This document shows, piece after piece, positions 1 through 11,754 of a DNA stretch of 64,000 nucleotides. The DNA is from Ceriagrion tenellum (taxonomy: Eukaryota > Arthropoda > Insecta > Odonata > Coenagrionidae), in contig OY720636.1 of the NCBI GenBank assembly GCA_963169105.1, positions 94,904,583 through 94,968,582 on the forward strand, given 5' to 3'. Made by a program: the position numbers and the translations under genes. The stretch's first letter is position 1; each line of letters begins with the position of its first letter. The notes below the pieces were generated by a model. The model saw only the letters and a program-made list of their open reading frames with translations. It searched no databases and was not told the DNA's origin.

Positions 1-96
1 AAAATATCCTGTGCAAAAGTGAAATTGTTGTTTCTGTTATAATATGACGAACTTCCACGATATCTCGACTGAATCTGTTGAAATCATTACTTAATA
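1..96. repeat. Fragment of an interspersed repeat at window edge
   Basis: The first ~46 bases closely match 8,806-8,851, sharing the run TTGTTGTTTCTGTTATAATAT apart from the last base or two. The following ~40 bases match 8,745-8,785 on the opposite strand. The same two modules therefore occur in a different relative orientation at the two loci, which suggests an element with an internal inverted arrangement. The piece is cut by the window edge and no coding potential was seen. Confidence 0.5.
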
Positions 97-164
97 TTAC
101 TCTCACCGCTGGCAAGCTCACTTTAGGAGTACTGAAGCTATCTAGTTCAATATCAATTTGAATC

Positions 165-700
165 CGACACCACTTTCTCTCCTCCAATCTCAGATGCGTG
201 TTCATCGGCGGATCGTCACCTTTCACGAGCTCCGCCGCTTGCCTTCGGGGGACTTGCCGCGTGTGGCCCCTCTCACTCGCGCAGTCTGCTTTAGGGAGAC
301 GGTTTCCAATGCATTGACAATTTGGCACTCCCGTGGGGACTTAATGGTGCTTCCATCCTTTCTCCCCCCGTGAGCCTACTGCCACTGTCACCGCCGCGCC
401 TACGGCCCACAGAGACGTTTGTGGGACATGGAAAATGCATATCCGACACCTTCTCCTTCGCTTTGAGCGAGCCCCGCCCCCGTTCACACACCCCGTGGCT
501 TAATTCCCAATCGTGCGACTGTCACACTCGCGTCCTTTCCCCTCTATTGCCCTTGTTCCCAATCGGATCACGGCCTTCCCCTTGAAAGCCTCGCAGATCC
601 AGAATTACGCCGACGAGCTTTCCGCATCCGATCCTTCAGTCGACTCGGGCCATAATTTTCCTACGGCCCTTCCGAACGAGGCTTTCCTTACCCTCGCTGA
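165..700. other. CpG-rich segment without recognisable gene
   Basis: Compared with its AT-rich surroundings this stretch has many CG dinucleotides and C-rich runs. Overlapping short open frames on both strands (60-90 residues) read as low-complexity Pro/Ser/Arg sequence, as expected from GC-rich DNA. It could be a CpG-island-like regulatory segment or an unrecognised exon. No TATA box, splice pattern or family motif supports a specific gene. Confidence 0.3.
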
Positions 701-1975
701 AAAGTAGAAAGATTGCTATGTAGCGACGTGATGTTCCGAATTTGTGCCGCCAAAATTGGAACCGCAGTTACGGCTTCCTCTTGTGGACGTAGCCTGAAGG
801 GCAAGGATAAAGTCAGCCTCTTTCGGGGGATGTAATGGCGAGATAGGTTTGGCGCAGCAACCAACAGCATGTGGAACTATTTTTGGTGGATTAAGAATCA
901 GTCTCCAAAGTGAAAGATTTTTCGGAGAGCAGCGGAAGTGCATTTGTAGGCAGCAAAAGTACGTGGCCTCAGTTTGGGCAGTTTTCGACCTTGGCAAACA
1001 GTGCTTCGCATCGTATGTATATACCTAAGGTGAATTTGGAGGGAATGAAGTAATATGGAGGGAAATTAATATGGGAGGGCATGAATTTAAACGGAACCCT
1101 AAATATTCTCCATATACAGTAAGAAAGCAGACCATATGAACGGAATAGGAGTCTTCTTCATGCAGGCTACACGTTAATTTGGACGGTTTGGGTGGAATAA
1201 TATGACTAGTTTAGTCTCCGGGGGAAAAGTGCTCTCGACGGCGATGCACGATGACGATAAATAAAACTGAAACATTTACAACACATAGAAACACGTAAAA
1301 ATGACACTTGAAAAAATTTCAGTACGTATTGACGTTCAAGCCGTCATCATCATTCCTAGGAAATATATTTCTTCGATATTTTCGATTTTTGCATATTTCC
1401 CTAGAAAATATGTTGCACACGCTTTGTGCTTGAAGGTTTTCATGAACAAATCTTATGAGATTGTCAGCTCAGAATACTACGAATAAGACAGGTATTTCAT
1501 ACTATTAGCTTAAATTTCCACTACGAAATCTATTTTCCTAGAACGGATGACTACCACTGTGAAAAGTGTTTTGGTATAAGGAAAGGCACACCTAGGTTGG
1601 CGTCATTTCATCGGTGTCATCAATTTTAGTTTTTGGACACTAAATTTGTTAATACAGCCGAGCATCGGTAAATATTTATATACTAAAATTTCGAAGGGGA
1701 ACATCAAATATTTTGTGCAACTTTAATTTATTTTCAATCTAACCATGCTTTTGCTGTTCTTCTATTTTGCCAACGTCCCAGTTTGTGAAATTGGAGATTG
1801 TCTTACACTGAGTTACAATATATGCATTATGTGCTTCGGCCTATTGCTTTTTATAGCATAAAGATTTCATTGATTATGGATCTATGGTAATAGGAAGTAA
1901 TGAGTGATATGCATTTCTCTATAGCAGGTTAGTTTCCAGACTGTCAATTGTAATCCCTAGCACCAGCGACATAAT
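701..1975. other. AT-rich stretch, nothing recognised
   Basis: There are only short open frames with no protein-like composition. No RNA gene, transposon end or strong repeat was recognised on either strand. Confidence 0.5.
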
Positions 1976-1994
1976 CATTTGATTGTCAGAGATA

Positions 1995-2090
1995 TCCATG
2001 GTTTCCGGGTTTCGCTGCGTGTCGTTATCTAGACGATGTCGTTTCGTGGCCACATCTTCAGATCTCCCTGGATATCCCTGCACTACAGCG
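1995..2090 (-). repeat. Penelope-like terminal-repeat fragment with degenerate hammerhead-like core
   Basis: On the minus strand CTGAAGA (2061-2055) is followed by the self-complementary TGTGGCCAC and then GAAAC (2045-2041). This is the order of a hammerhead core. Possible stem I strands are GAGAT just before the core and ATCTC about 60 bases after it. The stem II hairpin has no real loop, so the copy is probably decayed. Hammerhead motifs of this kind are known from Penelope-like retroelements; membership here is inferred. Confidence 0.35.
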
Positions 2091-2099
2091 CTGCGAAAG

Positions 2100-3650
2100 T
2101 CTCAAGCAGAAATTTGATTTTCACTTTATGATATAAATATAGTACTTGAAAGGTTAGATGAACGGTTTTTCTATTCAACATGGCCTCCCGAATTTGCGTT
2201 GATAGAATGAGAAGAAGTTTTCAGAGGTAAGTGACTCAAATAATTATTTAAAAACTATGGTTACGGATGTTGATTTCTTATTTTCAAACGGATGATTTCC
2301 TCATGATGTTTCCCCTGTCGTTAGGCACTATGAAATGGTGAGGGAAGGATGTCACACATTCTATCAGAAAATGATAATAACGTTAAAAATAGTTATCTAT
2401 TGGAATATAAAGTTGGAAACGGCCTATGACGTAAAGAATAATACTTATTTTCACATTCCATTTCAAATTGAATAGTACTCATCTTACTAATTGCCTAGTT
2501 GAAAATGGGTTTTTGCACAAGTGCCCGAAAGTTGGCGCTCCAGCCATATCAAAGTTACGGAGTTCCGCAAACTTAGTTGTGAGCCTAAGAATACTCCTTC
2601 TATAGAAGCCTCTACAGAGTTCCGATCGCAGTTTTCAAAAAGGAAGTTTATTTACCTCAGTTAGACGTTCTGGACGATAGTTTATGAAGCCCTTTTACCT
2701 ACTGAGTAGGATCAACAACAACTAGTGCAACATTAACCATTTACGTTAGGCCAGGTTTAGTGGCGGGGAAGAGCTTAACTATTAATACAAAAAGCTCTAT
2801 GGCAAGTGTCATTCTCGCCTCAAGGAAGGAGGATTGGTCCCTTTCCCTTCGAGGACTGTGGATCCCCAGGGATATCTAGTACCGAGGAAAGAGTTTTCGT
2901 TCACCTGGACAGTCCCGGAGGGACCTCCCGGGTGTTAACTGTGAAGCAAGGCTCAAAAGCCCAACGTTATCGGTGTATTTTGAAATGATATTGGCTTCCT
3001 TCCTAATCTTGAGTATTGACAGTCGAGTTAAACTGTTTCTTACAAGAACTCAAGACAAAAATGCCAAATGCAGTATATTACCGCAGTTAATTATCCGTAT
3101 GCCCTCCGAAGTCCATGGTCCTCCGCTATCGTAAAACTAATGTTTAAACGGTAGAAGAATCGAGATTGGAGAGTCGTTATAGAAAGGGTTTTTCTGGTAT
3201 ACTTAAACAAATAAAATTATTGTTATAGTGGTCACGGCGGAAATAACACGGGCCTTGAAAATGGAAAACAAGTCGTTTTCCGAAACGTCGGCGGATTATG
3301 AAAACATTACCCGGTGCGAAGCCCGAGAAAGATATTTAAATATTTTAATCATGAAATCGCTAACTTTTTGCAAAAAATTTTTCTTTTCAGAGCCTTCTGT
3401 TGTGATATCCTCGCTTCTTTCAGGCCTATCGTTAATTTCAGTAATGAATTCAATTGTCCCACGTTTATCCTTACCTCGGTTGACGACTTTCATTGGATGA
3501 ATGAGAGGCTAAAGGATAGCTTCATATGGATGCATCAACTCATTCTCTTCACCTCTTCCCCCAGTTCTCTTCCGCGAGAAAGGCAGGAGAAGTCTTTCAC
3601 GCGAATGATGTGACGACTGGAGTCTGGGGACTCTAGGAGAGGAACATTCG
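2100..3650. other. AT-rich stretch, nothing recognised
   Basis: Short open frames around 2,806-2,988 and 3,228-3,613 overlap each other on both strands and show no conserved motif. No transposon ends, tRNA-like sequence or splice-flanked exon was recognised. Confidence 0.45.
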
Positions 3651-3659
3651 GACGGGTAG

Positions 3660-3785
3660 AGTGAAAGATGCAATGAGAAATGAGGACGAGGGGAGGGTTA
3701 GGAGGGCTAAGGGTGGGGGGGGGGGCGGTGGGAAGGCTGAGGAGTGGAGTAGGAGCGGGAGGGGGTGCGGGAGACGGAAATCGAG
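3660..3785. repeat. G-rich, purine-biased low-complexity tract
   Basis: The plus strand is almost all purine, with a run of about eleven G near 3,714-3,725 and many GGG triplets (GGGAGG, GGTGGG, GAGCGGGAGG). Open frames here encode Gly/Arg-rich sequence on plus and Pro-rich sequence on minus, a composition artefact. The tract could form a G-quadruplex, but no function can be assigned. Confidence 0.6.
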
Positions 3786-4086
3786 GAATTGAGCAATGTT
3801 TTATCATGCTGGGGCAACGGTCCCCCGGGGCAAGAATACAAATATCCCCGGCATTTGCATTTTTGCATAAATATAAATTATAGCTCGAGGAAGGAGACCT
3901 CTCCTCCGCGTTTCCATTTCGTGCCCTAATGGGAAAAAGGGAGCGGCAAGGAAGACGGGAACGTCCGCTCCCTTCCTAGGGCATCTCTTACTATGCGAAA
4001 ACAATCGGGTGAAGTGATGAGGGAAAGCAGATGAGTCGGGAGAGAGCACAATAAAGTTAGAGATGATGGTGCCCCTTCTCGGAATG

Positions 4087-4420
4087 TATTCTTTCATTAG
4101 GTTACACTCTACCGTTCCGTCACCAGATACGTAACACGTAATACGGTCTCTGGTGGCAATAATTTCGGAAGGACCTCATAAACACCAACGAATAGACATG
4201 AGAGAAACGCGTGAGTTACTTAAATAGCGATGATTTAAATTATCCTGTCATACAAAAATAGTTAAACGCAATCAACGAATTCCTAGTGGTATTTTGCTCT
4301 TTCATTAGGCTACTCTCTTGTTCCTTTGACAATTGAATGTGTAATACTGCAGCAACAGCTCTGTACGGGCTTAATACACACCGAGAAATAGACTTGAGTG
4401 GGGCACATAAATTGAGATAA
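4087..4420. repeat. Diverged two-copy tandem duplication (~210 bp unit)
   Basis: TTCTTTCATTAGGTTAC near 4,088 is echoed by CTCTTTCATTAGGCTAC near 4,298. AACGAATAGACATGAGAG near 4,190 is echoed by GAGAAATAGACTTGAGTG near 4,382. The order of the shared blocks is the same in both, so this is an old tandem duplication with substitutions and indels. It has no coding content. Confidence 0.5.
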
Positions 4421-4589
4421 ACTGCTATGACAAAAACTATGTGTACGGAAAAATATGGTTAAAAATAACGATAAGAATGTGATTTTTTTCTCGTTTTCGG
4501 TCCACCAATATGAAGAAAATTGGGAAAGATGTTTCATGCTTGGATGGGCATTATAACGCAATTCGATTGTCATGATTTTTGTGGATAAA

Positions 4590-5218
4590 ATAATTCTTTA
4601 TTAATCTCGTATTGAAGTACATTGGTCACAAAATAAAAGAAATAAAAAGACAGGAAAGACATACGGACTATCCATTGTACAAAAGATGTAATACACTTCA
4701 CTCTATATGACAAATACACCTTTGCATTAAAACACACGAAAAAAAGAAGAAGACCTCAAGCACAGTAGATAGTTTCATGAATATTTTTAAACCTTAGGAG
4801 ACCCTCTGAGCCACAACAGGGTCATCAGAAGGTACTCTCTAAAGTCAATATAAAAAATTAAAATAAAACAAATAAAACAATAAAAACGCTCACATTGCCA
4901 TATTCGCACCGAGTGGTATAAATATGTGGCCACACAATCAGTCTCTCAACCTCCCTAGATATCAGTCCTCCAACAAATACTCCCAAAGTTTCCGTTTAAC
5001 CTCTGTATACGTATTTAATCCATGCATGTCCCTTGGTAATTGGTTAAACAATCTAGGTACGTTTACCACCATTCTGTTTGCACCACATTGATTAAAATAC
5101 TTAGGGACTTCATAGTGGTTCACATTCCGTTTCCCCATTTTATGTACATTGTGTTTCAATTTCTTATATTTACTAGAGAAATAATTATCTATAACTAAAA
5201 TGTATGTCAAAAGCTTTT
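4590..5218 (-). mobile_element. LINE 3' end: C-terminal reverse-transcriptase ORF tail plus 3' UTR
   Basis: The open frame at 5,210-4,962 on the minus strand reads as the extreme C-terminus of a CR1/jockey-type non-LTR retrotransposon. It has a basic stretch, then NHYEVPKYFNQCGANRM, then a hydrophobic block ending RLFNQLPRDM and a final KRKLWEYLLED. That matches the usual LINE tail of an aromatic-rich region followed by a W/F-N-x-LP motif and a helical end. Below the stop, 4,961-4,590 is AT-rich 3' UTR-like sequence. The upstream ORF is missing, so this is a 5'-truncated, inactive insertion. The clade is inferred from the motif pattern only. Confidence 0.7.
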
Positions 5219-5229
5219 ACACTTAAGGA

Positions 5230-5800
5230 CGATAGTAACGATCGTTTATGGGAAAAGTAATGATAAAATAATAGCCATAAGATAAAAAATAGAAACTTCC
5301 ATACCTCAAGCTCAAGTATTTACTTTTATTATTTATATGTCGGCCATGGAATAAATAGGGAGCATAATGGGCTCCCGAGGTTAAGTCGTTTGCTTGGTTA
5401 AGATATTCAAGCCTGCCGCAAATACGGCGATGAAATATGTAGAATTTTCCATGAGAAAAAAGTTTTCTCTGATTTCTTCGTACTGCAATAATTTACTTGA
5501 AAAATAGAGTTTTCTCTTGTATGTATTTATTATAAAACCACTGTTCCTGCCACGGAAAATTAATACAGTTTGTCGAGTGAATTATAGAATTCTTACTGCA
5601 GTTTTCTTCACTCTTATTTCAACACCAGACTTCATATTGGTTCTGGGGCTTTCGCTCATACCTTATAATCCAATTATGCTATATTAATTTAGGAATAGAG
5701 TGCGTTTGTATACTTAAAACTGAAAAACGAAGCCAATTATGAACTACGGATACTAGTTGATATTTGGATCGCAGAAAACATAAAATGAACTGAAATATGA
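5230..5800. other. AT-rich stretch, nothing recognised
   Basis: No open frame, repeat or RNA gene could be supported here. Confidence 0.5.
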
Positions 5801-5809
5801 GTTTTGAGA

Positions 5810-6400
5810 AGACAAGAATGGAACATTCGGCAAACGAGGAAATCAAAAGAGAAGTTACTTAAGACAGTAGACCCGAAAAAGGATGAGATGTACGGTGCGG
5901 GGAAACTTCTAAAGGAGAGTGAGGAACTTATAAAAAGATAAAAGACATCTCCGGAGAAGTATTCCTGATAAGATAACTCGATTACGAACTAGGAGGAAAA
6001 ACATTGAGGAAGAGGAACAAAGAGCAAAATTATGAACGAGAATAGGCGTGATAATAAGAGCCAAAAAGAAAAACAAATGCTAGATTAGAGTGGATGTAAT
6101 CGCGGCGAAGGAAAAGCCTCGGTCTCAATTCTGCAAATTAAGTCTTTCTTGCTTTTGAAGAGGAGGAGGAAAAGTCCCGATATATCTCTCTGAAGGCTGA
6201 AAGTCACTTGGAAACGGGTAATGACCTAAAGGGAGAGGAGAAGGAAGAGGGGCAGAGGATAGCAGAAAGAGAAGTGAAAGAAGGAGGGAACGAGGACCAT
6301 TCCAGATCCTCCACGCACGTACCTCAGTGAGGAAATAAAGAAAAACGAAATGGGAAACAAAATAAAAACAATGAGCGTGCGGAGCAAAAAGGAAGCGTTA
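5810..6400 (+). other. Purine-rich strand-asymmetric segment
   Basis: The plus strand is dominated by A and G (GAGGAGGAGGAAAAG, GGGAGAGGAGAAGGAAGAGG) for roughly 550 bases, with very few pyrimidine runs. No open frame persists. It is a low-complexity polypurine region that may adopt triplex structure; no gene evidence was seen. Confidence 0.5.
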
Positions 6401-6524
6401 TTCGTGCCCTATGGAGCCATATATACTTAACAATGCGGATAACGTACGGTTAGATACAATTGCGCTGTAATTCCTGGCTAAAGAATAAATAAGCAAACCG
6501 TATCCATTGTCACGTACTTGGGAT

Positions 6525-6780
6525 GTTGCGGTTTGGGAGGGGGGGAGGGGGAAGAACACGTGGCAGGGGAATTCCGGCATATGGGGTGGATTGGAAACTG
6601 TCGGTCGGGAGAGCGGAGGGGTTGGAGAGAAATGCGTCGGCGGGATATATTACTTGCGGACGGGGTTGGGACCCTTATATAAGGATATGTGAGGGGGCAC
6701 CGAGAGGGGGGAATTGAGGGAGTGGGGAAATTCGGAGGAATAGAGTAAGGTACCCAGCGGCGAGAGAGGTATGAGGTCAA
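6525..6780. other. G-rich low-complexity segment
   Basis: The plus strand has repeated GGGG and GGAGGGGG blocks. Several overlapping open frames of 60-100 codons occur on both strands with Gly/Arg or Pro/Ser composition, which is what biased sequence produces by chance. No protein family is recognisable. Confidence 0.45.
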
Positions 6781-6890
6781 GTGTTGCGAGTGTAAGGTGT
6801 TTTGATCGGAGGTGAGGTTGAACTTTTTTAAAACTTAAATAAAGTTTTAAACCAAATACGGACACATTATAGCAAAAATTATTGGCTCAT

Positions 6891-7435
6891 GGTAGTTTGA
6901 GCGAGATAGTTCCCTAGTCATGATGGAGACCATATTCGAGTTATTTTACGTTTTAATTTCAGCAGGTATAGGAAGCATGAATTAAATACTACATTTTTAA
7001 CAGTGCAATAATGTACTTGTATATGACTGAAAGTATAGATAATCAAATAAAAATATCCCCAAAAGTCTTTTATTTGACTCATTTTTTCACGCGGTTTCGC
7101 TCCAAACTCCTTCACAAAGGAGGGTTTTTGCGATTCTGAAAATATTACTGCTGTGACAATATGATTTATTTTCTAAAAAGTTGAGAAAATATATATACTA
7201 CACCCTTTTAATGTTTTTGACGAGATCTAAGTGTTATAAATGCCTCATTTTTTAAATAAGGTCTCTCTGGAGAACGTTCACCTACCATTTTTCATAAAAG
7301 GGCTGGTATTATTTGTCAAAAATCTCGGAAAGTAGTTCGGTAAGGGGCTGATATTTTGGTATCTTTGGATGAATAAGATATTTTTGTTGAAATGAGACCA
7401 ATTTCTAGGTGAAATGATATTTCGCCCAAACTACC
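6891..7435 (+). mobile_element. MITE-A copy 1 (terminal inverted repeats GGTAGTTTGAGCGA)
   Basis: The element begins GGTAGTTTGAGCGAGATAGTT and ends ATATTTCGCCCAAACTACC, which are inverted complements over about 15 bases. The interior is non-coding and AT-rich, with recognisable landmarks shared by all copies: GAGACCATATTCG after the left end, TTTCAGCAG, ACGAGATCTAAGTGTTA in the middle, and AAAATCTCGGAAAGTAG near the right end. The flanks show TCA near both ends, a possible 3 bp target duplication, but it is offset by one base and uncertain. It is a non-autonomous DNA transposon by structure; the superfamily was not determined. Confidence 0.8.
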
Positions 7436-8157
7436 TCAAGTGCAAGCTTGTCTCCAATCTTAAGGAGTAATTCTACGCCGCACCAAATAAAGAGTATTAC
7501 CATAGTGTAAATATAATATACTTCATTACTCTAGGGTATTACATAATCGTCAATATTACGTCCGATCACACAATATAGAGCACCTGCATTGGCAGGCCCT
7601 CTTAGGAAAGGACCGAAGAAAAAACTTAAAGTTCATAAAAGGAAATGCCTGAAAAGAGTATTCAGGCTAAGATATTGGCATTCCAACGCTGATGTACTAG
7701 AAATTACCAATATTCAAACAATTTCCGATGTAATAACCTGGTTGGCAAAGTATCATTTAAAAACCTCAAGACGATCGACGTAGAGGAACATGAGAAATTT
7801 ATAGTAAATATCATTATCTCGGAATGAGAAAGGCTTCTATGCATGCTAAAGACAGGAAACCATCTCAAGCAGACAATTGGGTAAATTGCAGAACGGGATG
7901 TCCCCCTTAAGAGATGTAACAAAGGGCAAAAGTTATAAAACCCAACAGTCCTTTAAAAAATGCTGCTACACAACAAGCAAACGACAAAGCTGATCTTTGT
8001 CTCTTACATTACCTGGCGTAGGAGAGTGAAGGGGCGAAAAAAATCCTACGCAAGATTTTAGTCAGTTTTAAGATCGTATTCTTATAACTTTGAAAATCAT
8101 TACTGAAGTAAACCTTACTTCACTTTGCCACGGAAGTACACCTGAATTTATGCTTAA
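7436..8157. other. Spacer between inverted MITE copies with a weak open frame
   Basis: The plus-strand frame at 7,589-7,783 encodes a basic segment (RKGPKKKLKVHKRKCLKR) followed by a mixed region. Its composition is protein-like, but it is short and lies between two copies of MITE-A. It continues in disrupted form to about 7,900. It might be a decayed transposon ORF; no family was recognised. Confidence 0.3.
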
Positions 8158-8687
8158 GGTAGTTTGAGCGAAATATCATTATACTTAGAAATCAATCAAA
8201 TTGGTCTCAATTTAAAGAAAAATATCTCACCCTTCTAATGTCACAAAAAATTCAACCCCTTATCACACTTCTTTCCCAGATATTTGCCAGAAAAAACCAT
8301 CCCTTTTATATGGGATGAATCCCTCCCTATTTAACAAGTGAGGCATTACTAACACATAGATCTCGTCAAAAATCAACAGTTTGTAGTTTGTGTATTTACT
8401 ACTTTTGAAAATTGATCATATTGTCACCGCAGTAAATTCTTCGAGATCACAGTAAACCTTCCGTTTTGATGAAGTTTCAAACGTACCGCGTGAAAAAAAT
8501 TAGTCAAGTTGAAGACTTATTTAGATATTTTCATTTGATTTCTTAAAATTTTAGTCGTTTAATAGTATATTATTGCACCATGACTAATGAAATATTTAAT
8601 TCGTGTGTCTCACAGCTGGTGAAATCAAAACATATTATTCTAATATGATCTCTATTGTGATTAGGGAACTATCTCGCTCACACTTTG
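8158..8687 (-). mobile_element. MITE-A copy 2, inverted relative to copy 1
   Basis: The sequence starts GGTAGTTTGAGCGAAATATC and ends AACTATCTCGCTCA followed by a mutated terminus (CACTTTGC where AACTACC is expected). All internal landmarks of copy 1 appear in reverse complement, including CATAGATCTCGTC and the reversed TTTCAGCAG block. With copy 1 it forms a long inverted pair separated by about 720 bases. It is non-coding. Confidence 0.8.
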
Positions 8688-8739
8688 CAGTGCGATAGCA
8701 TCTCTTCACGTAGCCTTTTTATTTCAATTCCAGTCCGAA

Positions 8740-8860
8740 TAATATTTTCAACAGATTCTGGCGAAATGACGTGGAAGTTCGTCATATTAGATCTTCTTGC
8801 GCATCAAAATATCTTTTGGAAAAGTGCAATTGTTGTTTCTGTTATAATATACCGAATAAT
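8740..8860. repeat. Interspersed repeat related to the window's first 96 bases
   Basis: Positions 8,745-8,785 match 46-95 inverted (GTGGAAGTTCGTCATATTA core). Positions 8,806-8,851 match 1-46 in direct orientation. The differing module order marks a rearranged or internally palindromic repeat. It lies directly beyond MITE-A copy 2. Confidence 0.5.
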
Positions 8861-8889
8861 ATTGTTTAAAAACTTGCTTTACGTGAACT

Positions 8890-11515
8890 AATTGTTGAGA
8901 CTCCTATTCTTTTCATTTTTTAGATTAGGTCTTCGATATGCATGAAATATAAAAAATATACAAGGCTACACTAAGTCTAAATTTACTCGTTTATTCAAAT
9001 TTTAAATATCTTAAGAAAACAGTACTTCGAAGTACAGTGTCCTCCTTATCAATTACTAAAACGTATGAACAATTGTTTTTTATTTGGTGATATCGCATTT
9101 TTTAAATATCGAGTGTTTTTGGAGTCACGCCTTCCGTATATTACGAAATCTCGAAAACTGTTACCGATGTCGGGTACTTGAGGTAAATATGAGAACAATA
9201 TAAGAACGCATGTTTAAATTTTTCCATACTTTATTGATATTCGGTTACACCTTGATCAGACTCCCCTCATTATCACTACGGTAAAGCCGGTGTAAGAGAA
9301 TGACAAGATAGAAAAAACAGTCTTTTCACCACGTCAAGTCACGCCCGAATTCACGTCACGATCAAATTTATTTGAGACCACGAAGTGACGCCCGAAACGA
9401 TCAAATTTTTTAAAGAATGAGAAGCCCTCTAAGCGTCGCCTCGTGCTCCTGCGGGTTGCCAATTACTTTGACTTTTGATAACATTTTAAACGACGGCATT
9501 TTGCAAAAACTGGATGAAAAGGCCATAAAGTAAGTTTCTTTGGAGAAGAGAGAAATGCATCAGCACAGTTGATGGACTGTCAATCACCCACGTTGCGCTT
9601 CAGACTTTCTCCTATAGCTCTTGACACCACAAGATGCCCTCATGTCTCTCCGATTCCAAAGGATAAAGGAAATGGTTACCCGAGAGTTATACCGACACAA
9701 GAAATTTCACATAGTTGCCATACCTTGTGCCTGTTTGATCGATTTCTTTGCTGAATAAAATGCCTTTAAAAATTGCGTGATGATTTGAGTGATCTTTACA
9801 ATTTGAAATTTCTCCATTTAGATTGAAGGTAGTGGAATCTTAAGTCGGGATTAAGACCAAAATATATTAGGCAATGTGAAATAATATCATAGAAATTACG
9901 GTTGGTATATTCGGTAACAAGTCAGTCAATTGCCTAAAAAGACGTAAATTTAGTCGATAACCGAGAATTCAAGTAAAAAACAAAGATTTCATGCCATTTA
10001 TATTAATACTTGTACTAAATGACCCTGATTTCGTAAGTGCCTTAATTTCAAAATTATATTAAAACGTGGAATCAACAGGAAACTGTCTCTCTCCAACTAC
10101 GTTAGCGAGGGAGACCAAGGGATAAAAAGGAAACTAAACTCTCTCACGACATTTCATATGCCCAATAAACGAACTCTACTCATACCAACCCAAACACCGA
10201 ACCTAGGTGGAGCAAAAGTAGTGTTTTAGTAGTTTTAAACGCCTCTTAAAAACTAGTAACGAGGAACGATATCTCAAGCTGTGAGAGACGCATCTCGAGC
10301 ACTTGAAAATATGATAAAAAGCCCATCGCTTCGTCTGACATTTTGATTGAAGGGTGAAAGTCTACCGGGAAAAGAATCATGTAATTAGATTTTTACAGCC
10401 TTTCACATTTTTGACTGGAATTCATGAACATTCCCCTTTGAGGAATATATTTCCGTTGCTCGTTCCCAGTGACCTGGCAAGAAAAAGAGGAATTTTGGCT
10501 ATGTATTTTCCTTTTCCAAATATCAACAAAATTCTATTGAAAGCTGAGTAAGATATTAATATCATGGTTTTCAGTCCGTGGGATGTGAACAGCAAGATGA
10601 ATGAGAAAATAGAGAAGTGTTTAAGTAGCAAATCATAAAATAGTACTGATGAATTTGTTTCCACCAACTAGAGAATCCGATATATGGCAAAGTACACTAC
10701 TTGAGTGGAACCGGGGTATATAAATTTAAGGCAGGATGAAAGGTCAGAGGTAAGCGTCTCAATCCTATGCTTACAATTAAATTATCAAGAATCGTGCTTC
10801 GTAAAATGCTGCAAAGGTATGAGACTTTTCGAAAACATGTATAAATAAGATCGCGCTAACAGGACAGGCTGAAATCATCCATTATTGAAATCAATGGACG
10901 TTACCTAAATTTACTCCGGTTCATATTATCAGGTGCCAGGCACGTTAGCCAGTTACTTATTCGCTAATTTTTATGGTTAATTTTGGGGACATTTTTTTAT
11001 ATTCTCTACCGTGACATAACCGATCGAGGTTGTCGTTTTGAGGAGAAATATTATTTAGCCTACATAGGAAATCAGCACTTATGATCAGAGGACGCAACGA
11101 GAATAATTACATAACATGTCATCAACGAGAGACGAAACAACTCGGCATATGACCTGTAAGTAAATCAACAATGAAAACAAGGAAGAGGATTGTTCTGCAG
11201 ATATATTTTCCACCGCCATATTTAACTTACATTAGTGTCACTCGCTTTACCCTGCTCTGTCATAACATCATTCTCCAGACACAAAATTCAAAAGACTCAG
11301 CTTCTCACTCTTACTCTCTCTTCAGTCAATTTTATACGTACGCGCTGCTCCTCATATTTATATTTTCACTTTCAATAGTTTATTTTTTTTAACATTCTAG
11401 TATGTTGATCTTCCTGCTTCTTGAATTTTTGGTAACATACAAATACTACCACACAACCGTCCTCTCTCCTTCATTTACTCAACTTTCCACTTTAATCTTT
11501 ACTTACACTTAGGAA
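8890..11515. other. AT-rich stretch, nothing firmly recognised
   Basis: Only a short imperfect repetition of TCACGCCCGAA and ACGATCAAATTT blocks near 9,345-9,410 stands out. Open frames up to 81 codons (for example 10,667-10,422 minus) have no motif. No tRNA, transposon end or exon with convincing splice sites was seen. Confidence 0.45.
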
Positions 11516-11519
11516 ACTA

Positions 11520-11575
11520 TTCGTGTGAAGCGTAGCACTCTACGGATCGGAGGCTTGGGCCATGGACCACCGTCC
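11520..11575 (+). mobile_element. Small LINE family-1 fragment
   Basis: The translation includes SVALYGSEAWAMD, the same block as the GSEAWTIRKAD motif of the larger LINE piece a few hundred bases downstream. It is interrupted immediately afterwards by unrelated sequence, so only about 50 bases are recognisable. Confidence 0.5.
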
Positions 11576-11754
11576 AAATGATGCCGGTTTTCCGCGGGGG
11601 GAAGCGGAATTTAAGTAGATTTAAATGGCTATGACTTTGATAGACTCCAGCTCTAAGGTTTTTGAGAGGAAGCATTGGGGTTAGAAGAATACAACATGAA
11701 AATAAATTAGACGAATACCAAAAAAGGAATCATAAAATAAGAAGATTAAATCAT

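Noticed and set aside
3680..3883. Gly/Arg-rich open frame
   Set aside because: Produced by a G-rich low-complexity tract; no motif and equally open on the other strand.
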